The translations under genes and the position numbers were made by a program. A model generated the notes under the pieces. It had not been told where the DNA came from. It saw only the letters and a program-made list of their open reading frames with translations, and ran no database searches. From an uncultured Opitutales bacterium (GTDB lineage Bacteria > Verrucomicrobiota > Verrucomicrobiia > Opitutales > Intestinicryptomonadaceae): DNA of 17,618 nucleotides. The DNA is taken from contig URJJ01000044.1 of the NCBI GenBank assembly GCA_900548185.1, positions 1 through 17,618 on the forward strand, read 5' to 3'. This document shows positions 1-5,800 of the stretch, one piece after another (positions within the stretch are counted from its first letter, which is position 1; each line of letters starts with the position of its first letter).

Positions 1-49
1 ACGAGATGTCTTAGGGTCTCGTGGGCTCGGAGATGTGTATAAGAGACAG
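1..49. other. Untrimmed Illumina Nextera adapter (assembly artefact)
   Basis: Bases 1-7 match the end of the P7 primer. Bases 8-15 (gtcttagg) have the place and length of an i7 index and match the one I recall as N726. Bases 16-49 are the Nextera read-2 transposase adapter, ending in the 19-bp mosaic end AGATGTGTATAAGAGACAG at 31-49. Genomic sequence starts at base 50. The adapter also creates a false reading frame beginning MGSEMCIRDR at base 21, a peptide that should not enter protein databases. Confidence 0.97.
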
Positions 50-51
50 GG

Positions 52-405
52 GCCGGTTCGTGCGGGGGGGACGGCCGCCTAAGCTGCGGCGGGGAGCGCG
101 TGGGCGTGGGCAGGTCGAAGAGCTTTTGGATACTGTTTTTCATATTTGCGCTCGGCCCGTGCGACGCGGTTTTGCCGGTGATACTCTACCCCGCCCTGGA
201 GGGGGATATTTGGGCGCTCGCTGTTGCCGGGGCGGTATTTTACTCGGTGACAGTTCTCACCATGTCGCTTGCAACTGCGGCGCTTTACAAGGGGATAACG
301 CTTGCGAATTTCGGGGGAGGGTTTGCGCGCAGGTGGGCGCACGCCATTTCGGGCCTTGTGATAGCTGCTGCTGCGGCGTTTCTGCTCGCCGGCCACGCCC
401 ATTGA
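52..405 (+). CDS. UreH/TauE-SafE-like membrane transporter, C-terminal fragment
   Basis: The frame is open from the adapter junction to a TGA at 403-405, so the gene is cut at its 5' end by the contig boundary. A GTG at 100 with GGGGAG just upstream could be an internal start, but the family is about 200 residues or more, so truncation is more likely. The visible part has three hydrophobic segments. The first contains LGPCDAVLPVILYPAL, very close to the 'GPCEPLIPLLMYPA' signature that I recall opening the second half of UreH-like members of the sulfite exporter TauE/SafE superfamily. The last segment (HAISGLVIAAAAAFLLAG) matches their C-terminal helix. It would be an inner-membrane transporter of anions or metals; the substrate cannot be read from this fragment. 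It converges on the thiF-like gene with a 27-base gap. Confidence 0.6.
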   Translation, partial: AGSCGGDGRLSCGGERVGVGRSKSFWILFFIFALGPCDAVLPVILYPALEGDIWALAVAGAVFYSVTVLTMSLATAALYKGITLANFGGGFARRWAHAISGLVIAAAAAFLLAGHAH

Positions 406-432
406 TGCGCCGCGCGGCGGAGCGGGGGCGTT

Positions 433-1137
433 TCAGGACGCGAAGTTCGCGCGGAAAAATCTGCCTGTTGCAAGGTTTTGCATCTGGAACATTCCGGGTT
501 CAAAGCCCGAGCCGGAGGCCGCAAATGAAATCGCCGCTGCGGCCGCCCATACGCCGCTCAAGTGCGCGGCCGGGCCGAAAATCGGAACGCCGCGCGGTTC
601 GGAATCTCCGGGCTGTTCGTCGCTCCCGGCGAACTCCTCGAAGCCCGTGCCGTTTGCAAAATGGGCGTTCTGGGCTTCATACCCCTGGGCGGAGGCCATT
701 ATTTCGGGCACTCCGGCCAGACGGCATGCGGCCGAAACCGCGCGGCGCGACGCGAAGGAGTCGGTCGCGTCTATGCAGATGGACGCCCCCGCCAAAATTT
801 CGGCGGCGTTTTCCCCCGTCAGCTTTTCGGCGAAGGCCCGCACCTCTGTGTCGGGGTTTATGAGGGCGAGCCTGGCCTTCGCAAGCTCCGCCTTCAAAAG
901 CCCGGTCTCTGATGCCAGGTAGAGCGTCTGCCTGTGGAGGTTTGAGGCCGAGACCGTGTCGCAGTCCGCAATCGAAATCTTGCCGAAACCCGCCCCCGCA
1001 AGCAGGGGAAGCGTGGCGGAGGCGACTCCCCCCGCGCCTATCACGGCCACCGCGGCTTCAGCCAGCCTCGCCTGTCCGTCGGGACCGAAGCCCGGCAGGG
1101 CGGACTGCCTCGCATACTTTGCAAAATCCCCTGCCAT
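433..1137 (-). CDS. thiF: ThiF/MoeB/HesA-family E1-like adenylyltransferase
   Basis: This 234-residue cytoplasmic enzyme should adenylate the C-terminal Gly-Gly of a ubiquitin-like sulfur carrier, probably the ThiS encoded just upstream, for thiamine thiazole or related sulfur transfer. Visible motifs are the family opening YARQSALPGFG (8-18), the nucleotide loop GAGGVA (34-39), D58/D60 plus the NLHRQ arginine finger (66-70), and DATDS (123-127). The start is the ATG at 1137-1135, one base after the thiS TGA; a longer frame begins with TTG at 1170 inside thiS and is less likely. Oddly, there are no cysteines after about residue 138: the two CxxC zinc pairs and the conserved C-terminal cysteine of ThiF/MoeB are absent, and the place where 'VPTCAEAGVLGP' is usual reads GVPIFGP. 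The fold and ATP site look intact. The family is clear, but the choice between ThiF, MoeB and HesA is not settled. Confidence 0.85.
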   Translation of the reverse strand: MAGDFAKYARQSALPGFGPDGQARLAEAAVAVIGAGGVASATLPLLAGAGFGKISIADCDTVSASNLHRQTLYLASETGLLKAELAKARLALINPDTEVRAFAEKLTGENAAEILAGASICIDATDSFASRRAVSAACRLAGVPEIMASAQGYEAQNAHFANGTGFEEFAGSDEQPGDSEPRGVPIFGPAAHLSGVWAAAAAISFAASGSGFEPGMFQMQNLATGRFFRANFAS

Positions 1138-1138
1138 T

Positions 1139-1399
1139 TCAGCCGCCGGCCACCAGGGACATGATTTCAAGGACGTCTCCGTCCTTCAGCTCGGCATTTT
1201 CAAACTGAGAAAACCTCATGGCTTTCCCGTTCAGCTCCACGAGGCACCTTCGCGGGTTGAGCCCCCGCTCGGTTGCGAACTGCGCCACCGTCTTGGGGGG
1301 CGCGGCCACGGTTTTTTCTCCGTTTGCTGTGATTGTGATTTTTTCTTCCGGCATGGCTTCTGCCCGGTTGGGCGTTATCTGTTTGCGCGGGCTCATCAT
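1139..1399 (-). CDS. thiS: ThiS/MoaD-like sulfur carrier protein
   Basis: A small beta-grasp sulfur carrier that ends exactly in VAGG. The C-terminal Gly-Gly is what the E1-like enzyme adenylates and converts to a thiocarboxylate. The core ITITANGEKTVAAPP, followed by 'VAQFATERGLNPRRCLVELNG' and DGDVLEIMSLVAGG, follows the ThiS pattern (ThiS is usually about 66 residues). The ATG at 1399-1397 gives 86 residues and overlaps the djlA TGA as ATGA, which suggests translational coupling. An internal ATG at 1354 gives 71 residues, closer to family length. Neither has a good Shine-Dalgarno site. The partner thiF-like gene follows after one base. No thiG, thiC or thiE is visible, so thiamine synthesis is inferred only from family identity. 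Confidence 0.85.
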   Translation of the reverse strand: MMSPRKQITPNRAEAMPEEKITITANGEKTVAAPPKTVAQFATERGLNPRRCLVELNGKAMRFSQFENAELKDGDVLEIMSLVAGG

Positions 1400-2169
1400 T
1401 GCGCGCGCATTATTAATTCGTAGGCTTCAGTCACTTTGCGCAGCTCCTCCTCTATGGCCTTCATCGCAAATTCCCCCAGCCCCTTGCTCCGCAGCACGTC
1501 CGGATGTAGCTCCTTGCACTTGCGGCGGTACACCGACTTCACCTCGCTCGCCGGTGCCCCGGGCTTTACACCGAGCACGGAGTAGGCCTCCGCGAGGGCG
1601 TCGCTCGGCATCCTTCCGGGGCGCCGCGCGGAGCCCGAGGCCCGAGAGGCTGCGGCGTCTATGAAAGACGGGTCGAGGCGCAGCATTGAGGCCGCCCCTT
1701 TGAGGAGGCGCGCCTCCGCGTCCGACAGCGGGGCGTCGGACAGTGCAAACCCGAGCAGAACCGACATGAAATTCATGCGTTCGCGGGGCGAATGGAATGA
1801 GCGCGCAAATCCCGCCACGATGTTTTCAAAGGGGTAGGGGGCATCCTTGGAAGTCCTGAAGGCGCCAATCGCGCGCCCCTTCGCCCCGGCGTTCAGGCCC
1901 ATGCCCATGTAAACCCTCTCAAGCTCCGCGATTTCCGCGCGGGAGGTGTGCGGCTTAAGCCGCGATATTTTGGCGCAGGCCGCGCTCGCAAATTCGGCAA
2001 AAAGCGGCAGCCTTTCCGGATCTTCCACGGGGCCTTCCGGATTCGCCCGGCGCTTTTTCGAGGCCCGGGGCGCGTCGAATGCGAAGTGCCCGAGCAGGGC
2101 CCCCATCACCGCCCCTGCCGGCCCCCTTGCGGCGAACCCCGCAATGCCTCCAATAATTTTTCCTATCAT
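1396..2169 (-). CDS. djlA: DjlA-like membrane-anchored DnaJ co-chaperone (TerB + J domain)
   Basis: This 257-residue protein has the DjlA architecture. An N-terminal glycine-rich membrane segment MIGKIIGGIAGFAARGPAGA...ALLGHFAFD (1-31) matches the unusual DjlA anchor. A helical TerB-like domain (about 55-175) follows, and a J domain lies at the extreme C-terminus (about 189-257) with the HPD motif at 222-224. DjlA works with DnaK, stimulating its ATPase from the inner membrane. I chose the ATG at 2169-2167 because it places the anchor at the N-terminus, as in DjlA; a frame opening 20 codons further upstream adds unrelated residues. The stop overlaps the thiS start (ATGA), so djlA is the first gene of a djlA-thiS-thiF unit. 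No functional link between the co-chaperone and sulfur transfer is established. Confidence 0.88.
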   Translation of the reverse strand: MIGKIIGGIAGFAARGPAGAVMGALLGHFAFDAPRASKKRRANPEGPVEDPERLPLFAEFASAACAKISRLKPHTSRAEIAELERVYMGMGLNAGAKGRAIGAFRTSKDAPYPFENIVAGFARSFHSPRERMNFMSVLLGFALSDAPLSDAEARLLKGAASMLRLDPSFIDAAASRASGSARRPGRMPSDALAEAYSVLGVKPGAPASEVKSVYRRKCKELHPDVLRSKGLGEFAMKAIEEELRKVTEAYELIMRAQ

Positions 2170-2199
2170 GCAGAATGCGCCCCCCGGCGCGCGTGTTTG

Positions 2200-2227
2200 G
2201 TTTTTATCTAAATGAGCGGATAAAAAC
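2200..2227. repeat. Inverted repeat (GTTTTTATC / GATAAAAAC) upstream of djlA
   Basis: A perfect 9-bp inverted repeat (2200-2208 and 2219-2227) with a 10-base spacer lies between the glycosidase-like gene end and the djlA start. It could be an operator or a weak AT-rich hairpin ending the upstream transcript. No U-tract pattern is convincing. On the minus strand a TTGAGA followed 17 bases later by TTTTAT overlaps it and could be the djlA promoter. Confidence 0.4.
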
Positions 2228-2308
2228 ACCGGGGAGCGTTTTTCTCAACACCAATTTTTCGCTAAAAGCAAGGCGCCTTCCGCGCGGGGTGGTGAGCGCT
2301 TTGCTGCG

Positions 2309-4069
2309 CTATTTTCCGGCGGGGGTTTGGGGAAGGCGGATTATCCGCAGGAATGAAACCGTGGGCCTGTACCCGTCCATGCCAGCTATTTCGATGTCGA
2401 AGCCGCCGCGTTCCCGGTTTTGGAAATCCGCCTCCACAAAGAAGGTCGCGGTCCTCAGCCTGCCTGTGCCAAGGCACTCCGCCTCCCGGCGCTCCCTCTT
2501 GCCGTCCGAGAAGTATTCAAGGGCGAATTTTCCGCGCCCGAAATCGAAGTGGGAAACCTTCACGCAGACCCGCCTTTTCTTCCCGCTTATGAATTTCTCG
2601 TCGGCTCTGAAACCTATTCTGGCTCCCCTGCGGGCCACATAGTCGAAGGGCCGCCTTTTGTCGACCATCCACATGCTTGCGGCCTGGCCGATTTTTACGG
2701 CGGGTTCGGTTTCAAAGCCCTCCGCGTCGCGCTGGTAGAGCCAGCGTTCAAAATTTTTAAGGCCCGCGTCAGGATTTGCCGCGTTTTCCGACTCCATCAG
2801 GTCGCGGCGCAGATAGCTTTCGCGCAGGAAGCACCACGCGTCCGGGGCGTCGGCAGCCGACTTGCCGATTTCGACTGCCGCCCACGCGAACATCTCCGGC
2901 ATCGGCGTGAATTCGTTCCACAGGGCGAAGTTGCAGCGCATCTGAAGAAGCCTCAGAGTCGAGGTGAAATACCTGTAATTGAAAGAGTCCGTCGTCCTGC
3001 CGAAGCGGAACCCCCGCGCCTGCGAGGCCCATTCGGGCTCGTACTCCTCGTTTTCCTCGCCGTTTCGCGCGCCGCTTTTTATTAGCGGGGCGTCCTCGTC
3101 GACAAACAGGTATCCGTCCCTGTCTATGCGCTGGCCAATCGCGGCGTCCGGTATGTGGTAGAGGTACATTTCCACAAACCCGCGCCTCACGCCGAAACCC
3201 TTCGACAGGCCGTAGCCGCTCCAGCCCCCCATGTATACCTTGCGCTCCGCCCCCTTCGCCGCCTCCGCCCACGCGTCAAGCCTCTCCCTCACGTGCGCGA
3301 CTGAGTCCGGATCGGTTCCCTCCGGGCCTATGCCCTCGTCCCCGTTGGACGGCGACGCGTATCCGACGTACAGCCCCTTCACCTCCGCCATTTGCGGTAT
3401 CCCCGACTTGCCAAGCTCCGCCACGAGTTTCAGATACCGCCTGTGGAACTCCGGATGCGACACGTCGTAGCTCGATATGCCGTCTCCGGAGCGCCCGTCG
3501 TTTTCAAGCACGGGGATGCCGTATTTTTTCAGCCATTCCGGGGCGAAGTCAACGCCGCCTGTGTGGAGCCGGACTGCGCTGCCGTAGCCGCGTTCGGCGG
3601 CGGCCTTTATCATGTCGGCCAGCGGCCGGAAGTCGTAGGAATTTTCCTCCTTTTCAATGTCCCGCCAATAGCACCAGTGCTCGACTACGGGGATGCACGG
3701 GAAGGGGAGCGCGGGCAGGGAGCGCATCTTTTTTATTCCCCCGGGGCCCCAGGTTCTGAAAAGCGACATGTAGGCGTCCGGAGCCGGCGCGGAGCCTGGG
3801 GGGAGCGACCAGTCCCAGCCGTCTTTTACCGAGTCCTTCTCCTCCCACGGGGCCGGGCGAACGTCCTTGAAATCGATGCGGGCGTATTCGCCCCAGAAGG
3901 GGTAGCCGATTTCCGCGCGTTCGTAGGCACCCCCTCCGCCGGGCGCGGACTCCTCCGCATTAAGGGCGGGTGCGGGGCAGAAAAACACCGAGGCGCATGC
4001 GGCCGCCATTGCGGCGTGGCGCAGCGGGGCGGATTCCGGAAAGAGGGAGGAAATTCGGGATTTTTTCAT
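2309..4069 (-). CDS. Secreted TIM-barrel glycosidase-like protein of unknown specificity
   Basis: A 586-residue exported protein. Residues 1-38 form a signal peptide (MKKSR, a hydrophobic stretch, then PALNA before EES). The body from about 95 to 400 looks like an alpha/beta barrel of glycoside hydrolase type. It has 'YDFRPLADMIKAAAERGYGSAVRLH' (145-169, typical of 'region framed by an arginine strand' in GH42/DUF4832-like barrels), APEWLKKYGIPVLE, then YVGYASPSNGDEGIG (234-248) with candidate acid D244/E245, and LWNEFTPMPEMF (383-394) with candidate nucleophile E386. Residues about 440-586 look like a C-terminal beta domain. I could not assign a GH family, and the catalytic residues are guesses from position. 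The start is the ATG at 4069; the frame continues upstream through a tRNA gene, which is spurious. An ATG at 4093 is an alternative but puts acidic residues before the signal peptide. Confidence 0.65.
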   Translation of the reverse strand: MKKSRISSLFPESAPLRHAAMAAACASVFFCPAPALNAEESAPGGGGAYERAEIGYPFWGEYARIDFKDVRPAPWEEKDSVKDGWDWSLPPGSAPAPDAYMSLFRTWGPGGIKKMRSLPALPFPCIPVVEHWCYWRDIEKEENSYDFRPLADMIKAAAERGYGSAVRLHTGGVDFAPEWLKKYGIPVLENDGRSGDGISSYDVSHPEFHRRYLKLVAELGKSGIPQMAEVKGLYVGYASPSNGDEGIGPEGTDPDSVAHVRERLDAWAEAAKGAERKVYMGGWSGYGLSKGFGVRRGFVEMYLYHIPDAAIGQRIDRDGYLFVDEDAPLIKSGARNGEENEEYEPEWASQARGFRFGRTTDSFNYRYFTSTLRLLQMRCNFALWNEFTPMPEMFAWAAVEIGKSAADAPDAWCFLRESYLRRDLMESENAANPDAGLKNFERWLYQRDAEGFETEPAVKIGQAASMWMVDKRRPFDYVARRGARIGFRADEKFISGKKRRVCVKVSHFDFGRGKFALEYFSDGKRERREAECLGTGRLRTATFFVEADFQNRERGGFDIEIAGMDGYRPTVSFLRIIRLPQTPAGK

Positions 4070-4111
4070 CGGATTTTGAAATTCTTCCGGCATGGCGCGG
4101 CAGGATATGAA

Positions 4112-4141
4112 ATGGTATTTGCAGAGCGCCTGGAAAGTCAA
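4112..4141 (-). promoter_or_regulatory. Candidate sigma70-type promoter of the glycosidase-like gene
   Basis: On the minus strand TTGACT (4141-4136) is followed after 18 bases by TACCAT (4117-4112). It lies between the tRNA-Leu terminator and the gene start, giving a leader of roughly 35-40 bases. Position supports it; the -10 box is only moderate. Confidence 0.4.
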
Positions 4142-4172
4142 AATATTTTTGGACTTGCGCCTTTTAAAACGG

Positions 4173-4199
4173 AAAAACCCGCAATGCATTTTTTGCGGG
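4173..4199 (-). terminator. Rho-independent terminator of tRNA-Leu
   Basis: On the minus strand CCCGCAA, an 8-base loop and TTGCGGG form a perfect 7-bp stem (4199-4193 with 4184-4178), followed by TTTTT (4177-4173). It sits 15 bases beyond the CCA end of tRNA-Leu and isolates the tRNA from the downstream glycosidase-like gene. Confidence 0.85.
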
Positions 4200-4213
4200 G
4201 CTTGGTTTGAAGA

Positions 4214-4300
4214 TGGTACCTGGAGCGGGGGTCGAACCCGCAAGGACTCGCGTCCGGCGGATTTTGAGTCCGCTGCGTCTGCCAATTCCGCCATCCAGGC
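4214..4300 (-). tRNA. tRNA-Leu (anticodon CAA)
   Basis: An 87-base class II tRNA with encoded CCA (4216-4214). The acceptor stem GCCTGGA/TCCAGGT has one G-U pair at 1-72, and the discriminator is A. The anticodon arm GCGGA-CTCAAAA-TCCGC gives anticodon CAA, reading UUG. A long variable arm (about CGGACGCGAGTCC) and T arm GCGGG-TTCGACC-CCCGC complete a leucine tRNA. Translating the gene in one frame gives MAELADAADSKSAG, a false protein start often seen where leucine tRNAs are mistaken for coding sequence. Confidence 0.97.
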
Positions 4301-4308
4301 AAATCGCT

Positions 4309-4337
4309 TATAAATAAGCTATTTGGTGAAATGTCAT
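4309..4337 (-). promoter_or_regulatory. Promoter of tRNA-Leu
   Basis: Minus strand: ATGACA (4337-4332), a 17-base spacer, and TTTATA (4314-4309). Predicted initiation is at about 4302, only a few bases before the mature tRNA 5' end. The -10 lies within a perfect inverted repeat GCTTAT-AA-ATAAGC (4306-4319). Confidence 0.6.
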
Positions 4338-4674
4338 TGAGATGCGAAAACGGATTTTGGCGCATCCGTCTCCGGCTTTGCCGCGTTTGTTGTAAACAAT
4401 GCGGCAGAAAAACTTTGAAAAGCTGCAACAGTCCGCAACGCTTTTCATGTAAAAAAAGAACAATTTTTTATGGGGACGAGCATTCAGGAAATTGCCGGAA
4501 AGTCAAAATCATTTTTGCTGCGCTATCGGGATATTGACTGAGAAGCGCGCTCAAGGACATTCTCAACCCGCTCGGAGGCGTTGGGATTCGCCTCGGCAAA
4601 TCTGTCGGAAAAAATTGCCCGTAGATATGCAATTTACCTGCGCGGAGCGCGCGGCAATCATCGGAATAGGGGGT
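4338..4674. other. Non-coding stretch between tRNA-Leu and the higBA remnant
   Basis: About 340 bases, lower in GC than the flanks, with no reading frame that resembles a known protein on either strand. The frames that cross it are short or run on through the antisense of the higA remnant. I see no repeat, tRNA or convincing promoter here. It may be decayed sequence belonging to the same island as higBA. Confidence 0.5.
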
Positions 4675-4699
4675 AAAAAAGCCGCGTTCGGGCGGCTTT
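4675..4699 (-). terminator. Rho-independent terminator of the higBA remnant
   Basis: Minus strand AAAGCCGC-CCGAAC-GCGGCTTT (4699-4678) is a perfect 8-bp stem with a 6-base loop; the T tract occupies 4680-4675. It lies 20 bases after the ancestral higA stop at 4720, so the operon end is still intact although the genes have decayed. Confidence 0.85.
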
Positions 4700-4719
4700 G
4701 CGGAAAGGGGTTCATCCGC

Positions 4720-5013
4720 CTACGCCGTGAGGTGCTCAATCTTATCAATGTCGTCTTTCAATGCCTTTTCGGCGATGCGCAAACCGTATGTGCGCTACAT
4801 GTTGAGCCGCAATTCGGCGCTTGTGCCGGGGGCCTCCCCTATGCGCAGGGCATTTTCGGAGGATACCGAACGACGCCCCTTGATGATGAGGTCGAGCGTC
4901 GAGTGAGCGATTCCAGTGGCCTTTGCGAAGCGGTACTGTGTGATTTTCATAGGGCGCAGAAACTCCCTGAGGAGCACGCCGCCCGGCTGTGGGTATCTTG
5001 GTGGATTGGCCAT
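4720..5013 (-). pseudogene. higA: HigA-type antitoxin, interrupted by an in-frame TAG
   Basis: The ATG at 5013 has a good Shine-Dalgarno site (AAAGGGG, 6 bases upstream). The product begins MANPPRYPQPGGVLLREFLR and carries the HigA/XRE helix-turn-helix 'ITQYRFAKATGIAHSTLDLIIKGRRSVSSENALRIG'. In HigA this is followed by 'LGTSPEFWLNMQ..YDLR'. Here it reads APGTSAELRLNM, then TAG (4797-4795), then continues in the same frame as RTYGLRIAEKALKDDIDKIEHLTA to a second TAG at 4722-4720. One CAG-to-TAG change would explain this. Read through, it is 97 residues, the usual HigA length; as it stands a 72-residue protein would be made that keeps the DNA-binding domain. The substitutions A-L to A-P and F-W to L-R near the break also suggest relaxed selection. 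A working truncated repressor cannot be excluded. Confidence 0.8.
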
Positions 5014-5025
5014 ATAAACCCCTTT

Positions 5026-5169
5026 CTAATGATAATCTTCTATTTTTGCGTTGTCTGCGTCGGAGGCGCCCCAGTCGAACGTTATCCTCCATTGCCTGTT
5101 TTTATTCTTATGCTCCAACGGGTTCGCGGACGAAGAGCCTTTCAAAATTGTTTGAGGGAGGAACGCGGA
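5026..5169 (-). pseudogene. higB: HigB-type toxin remnant (C-terminus only)
   Basis: Twelve bases upstream of the higA ATG a frame ends with NRQWRITFDWGASDADNAKIEDYH and TAG (5028-5026). RelE/HigB toxins typically end '(N)DQWRICFRWEDGDAYDVEIVDYH', so the alignment is clear. Going upstream, the frame shows only ILKGSSSANPLEHKNK before hitting TAG at 5172-5170, directly next to the TAA of the ribbon-helix-helix gene. There is no start codon except weak TTGs, and about two thirds of a normal 90-95-residue HigB is missing. The toxin is therefore dead, which removes the need to keep HigA. Confidence 0.78.
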
Positions 5170-5172
5170 CTA

Positions 5173-5409
5173 TTAACTGTTGCGCTTCTTTTCGCTCGGG
5201 GGAAGCCGAGATATTAATTCCTCGGTTGGCGCTTTATCGCCACATTGAATGAATTCTGAAATGTAATTTGGAAGTCCCAAATCAAAGCGGATTAGCTGAT
5301 TAACGTACTCGGAGAAAGAGCGGCAGCCCAATTCTTTTGCGCGTTTTTTTGCTATTTTAAAAACTTCAACCTGGGGAAAACTAATACTTTGAACAAATCT
5401 TTTTTTCAT
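5173..5409 (-). CDS. Small ribbon-helix-helix-like DNA-binding protein
   Basis: A 78-residue protein. Residues 4-45 (RFVQSISFPQVEVFKIAKKR then AKELGCRSFSEYVNQLIRFDL) fit the strand-helix-helix pattern of CopG/Arc/MetJ proteins: alternating hydrophobics in a short strand, then two amphipathic helices joined by a turn with S-x-S-E. The C-terminal 30 residues are polar. Proteins of this type are often antitoxins or plasmid/mobile-element repressors. The start is ATG at 5409 with no clear Shine-Dalgarno site. It ends in TAA and is followed immediately by TAG in the same frame, then by the higB remnant. Codons are AT-richer than in neighbouring genes, suggesting acquired DNA. I see no obvious toxin partner; the family call is from pattern only. 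Confidence 0.55.
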   Translation of the reverse strand: MKKRFVQSISFPQVEVFKIAKKRAKELGCRSFSEYVNQLIRFDLGLPNYISEFIQCGDKAPTEELISRLPPSEKKRNS

Positions 5410-5486
5410 ATTGCAAAGTTGTTAACATCTAGGCGTTTTCAAAATAAAATATGCGATTGTCAATTTGTTAAAAAAAGTCCTTGGCC

Positions 5487-5507
5487 TTGTTGATAACTTT
5501 ACAACAA
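5487..5507. repeat. Inverted repeat TTGTTG / CAACAA, possible operator
   Basis: A perfect 6-bp inverted repeat with a 9-base spacer, followed at 5510-5517 by the palindrome ACAATTGT, in the AT-rich region upstream of the ribbon-helix-helix gene. A minus-strand TTGACA at 5463-5458 lies between them and the gene. Such a layout would suit autoregulation, but no binding site is proven. Confidence 0.3.
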
Positions 5508-5612
5508 TAACAATTGTCCATTGCCATGACGCATATCCGGGCGCCAATTTTGGTTTTCCTATCGTGGAAAAAATTTGTTGTCTCCCTGTTCGCAAAGCTT
5601 TTGTCATGCCAG

Positions 5613-5800
5613 TATAATCACAAATATATTTTGCAAAAGAAATAAATATATTCCACTTTGCGCGCGCCCAGTGCATGGCGGACGCAATAACGGTGCATGC
5701 CGCAGCCGGGGAGTTTGCAAGCGGATGGACAGCCAGAGCGCGCGGGAGCGCCGAGCGGCATTTGGGGAGGAGTGCCGGGCGTTAGGCCCGCCCGTTTTTT
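5613..5800 (+). ncRNA. Candidate small RNA bounded by a TATAAT box and a terminator
   Basis: A perfect TATAAT on the plus strand (5613-5618) lies about 175 bases before a canonical terminator (5776-5800) that has no plus-strand gene in front of it. The intervening sequence contains pairable segments, for example ATGCCGC near 5698 with GCGGCAT near 5755, and GCGC-GCGGGA-GCGC between them. No -35 box of good quality is present. I compared it by eye with 6S, SRP and tmRNA hallmarks and did not recognise any. A short transcript of about 175 bases is the prediction. Confidence 0.3.
5776..5800 (+). terminator. Rho-independent terminator without an assigned gene
   Basis: CGGGCG (5776-5781), a 7-base loop, CGCCCG (5789-5794) and TTTTTT (5795-5800) on the plus strand. 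The only upstream plus-strand candidate is the putative small RNA. It ends 58 bases before the next gene and would insulate that gene. Confidence 0.7.

Noticed and set aside
21..863. A 280-codon plus-strand open frame beginning MGSEMCIRDR
   Set aside because: Its start is encoded by the Nextera adapter and the rest is antisense to the thiF-like gene; composition is Arg/Pro/Gly shadow type.
4070..4294. Upstream extension of the glycosidase-like gene
   Set aside because: It lies in tRNA-Leu and its terminator; the signal peptide starts at 4069.
4795..4797. TAG as a read-through or reassigned codon in higA
   Set aside because: TAG ends ptxB, ptxC and the glycosidase-like gene normally, so it is a stop in this genome.
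5422..5676. An 84-codon minus-strand open frame in the intergenic region
   Set aside because: No family resemblance, no ribosome site, and it runs through the inverted repeats and the candidate promoter.
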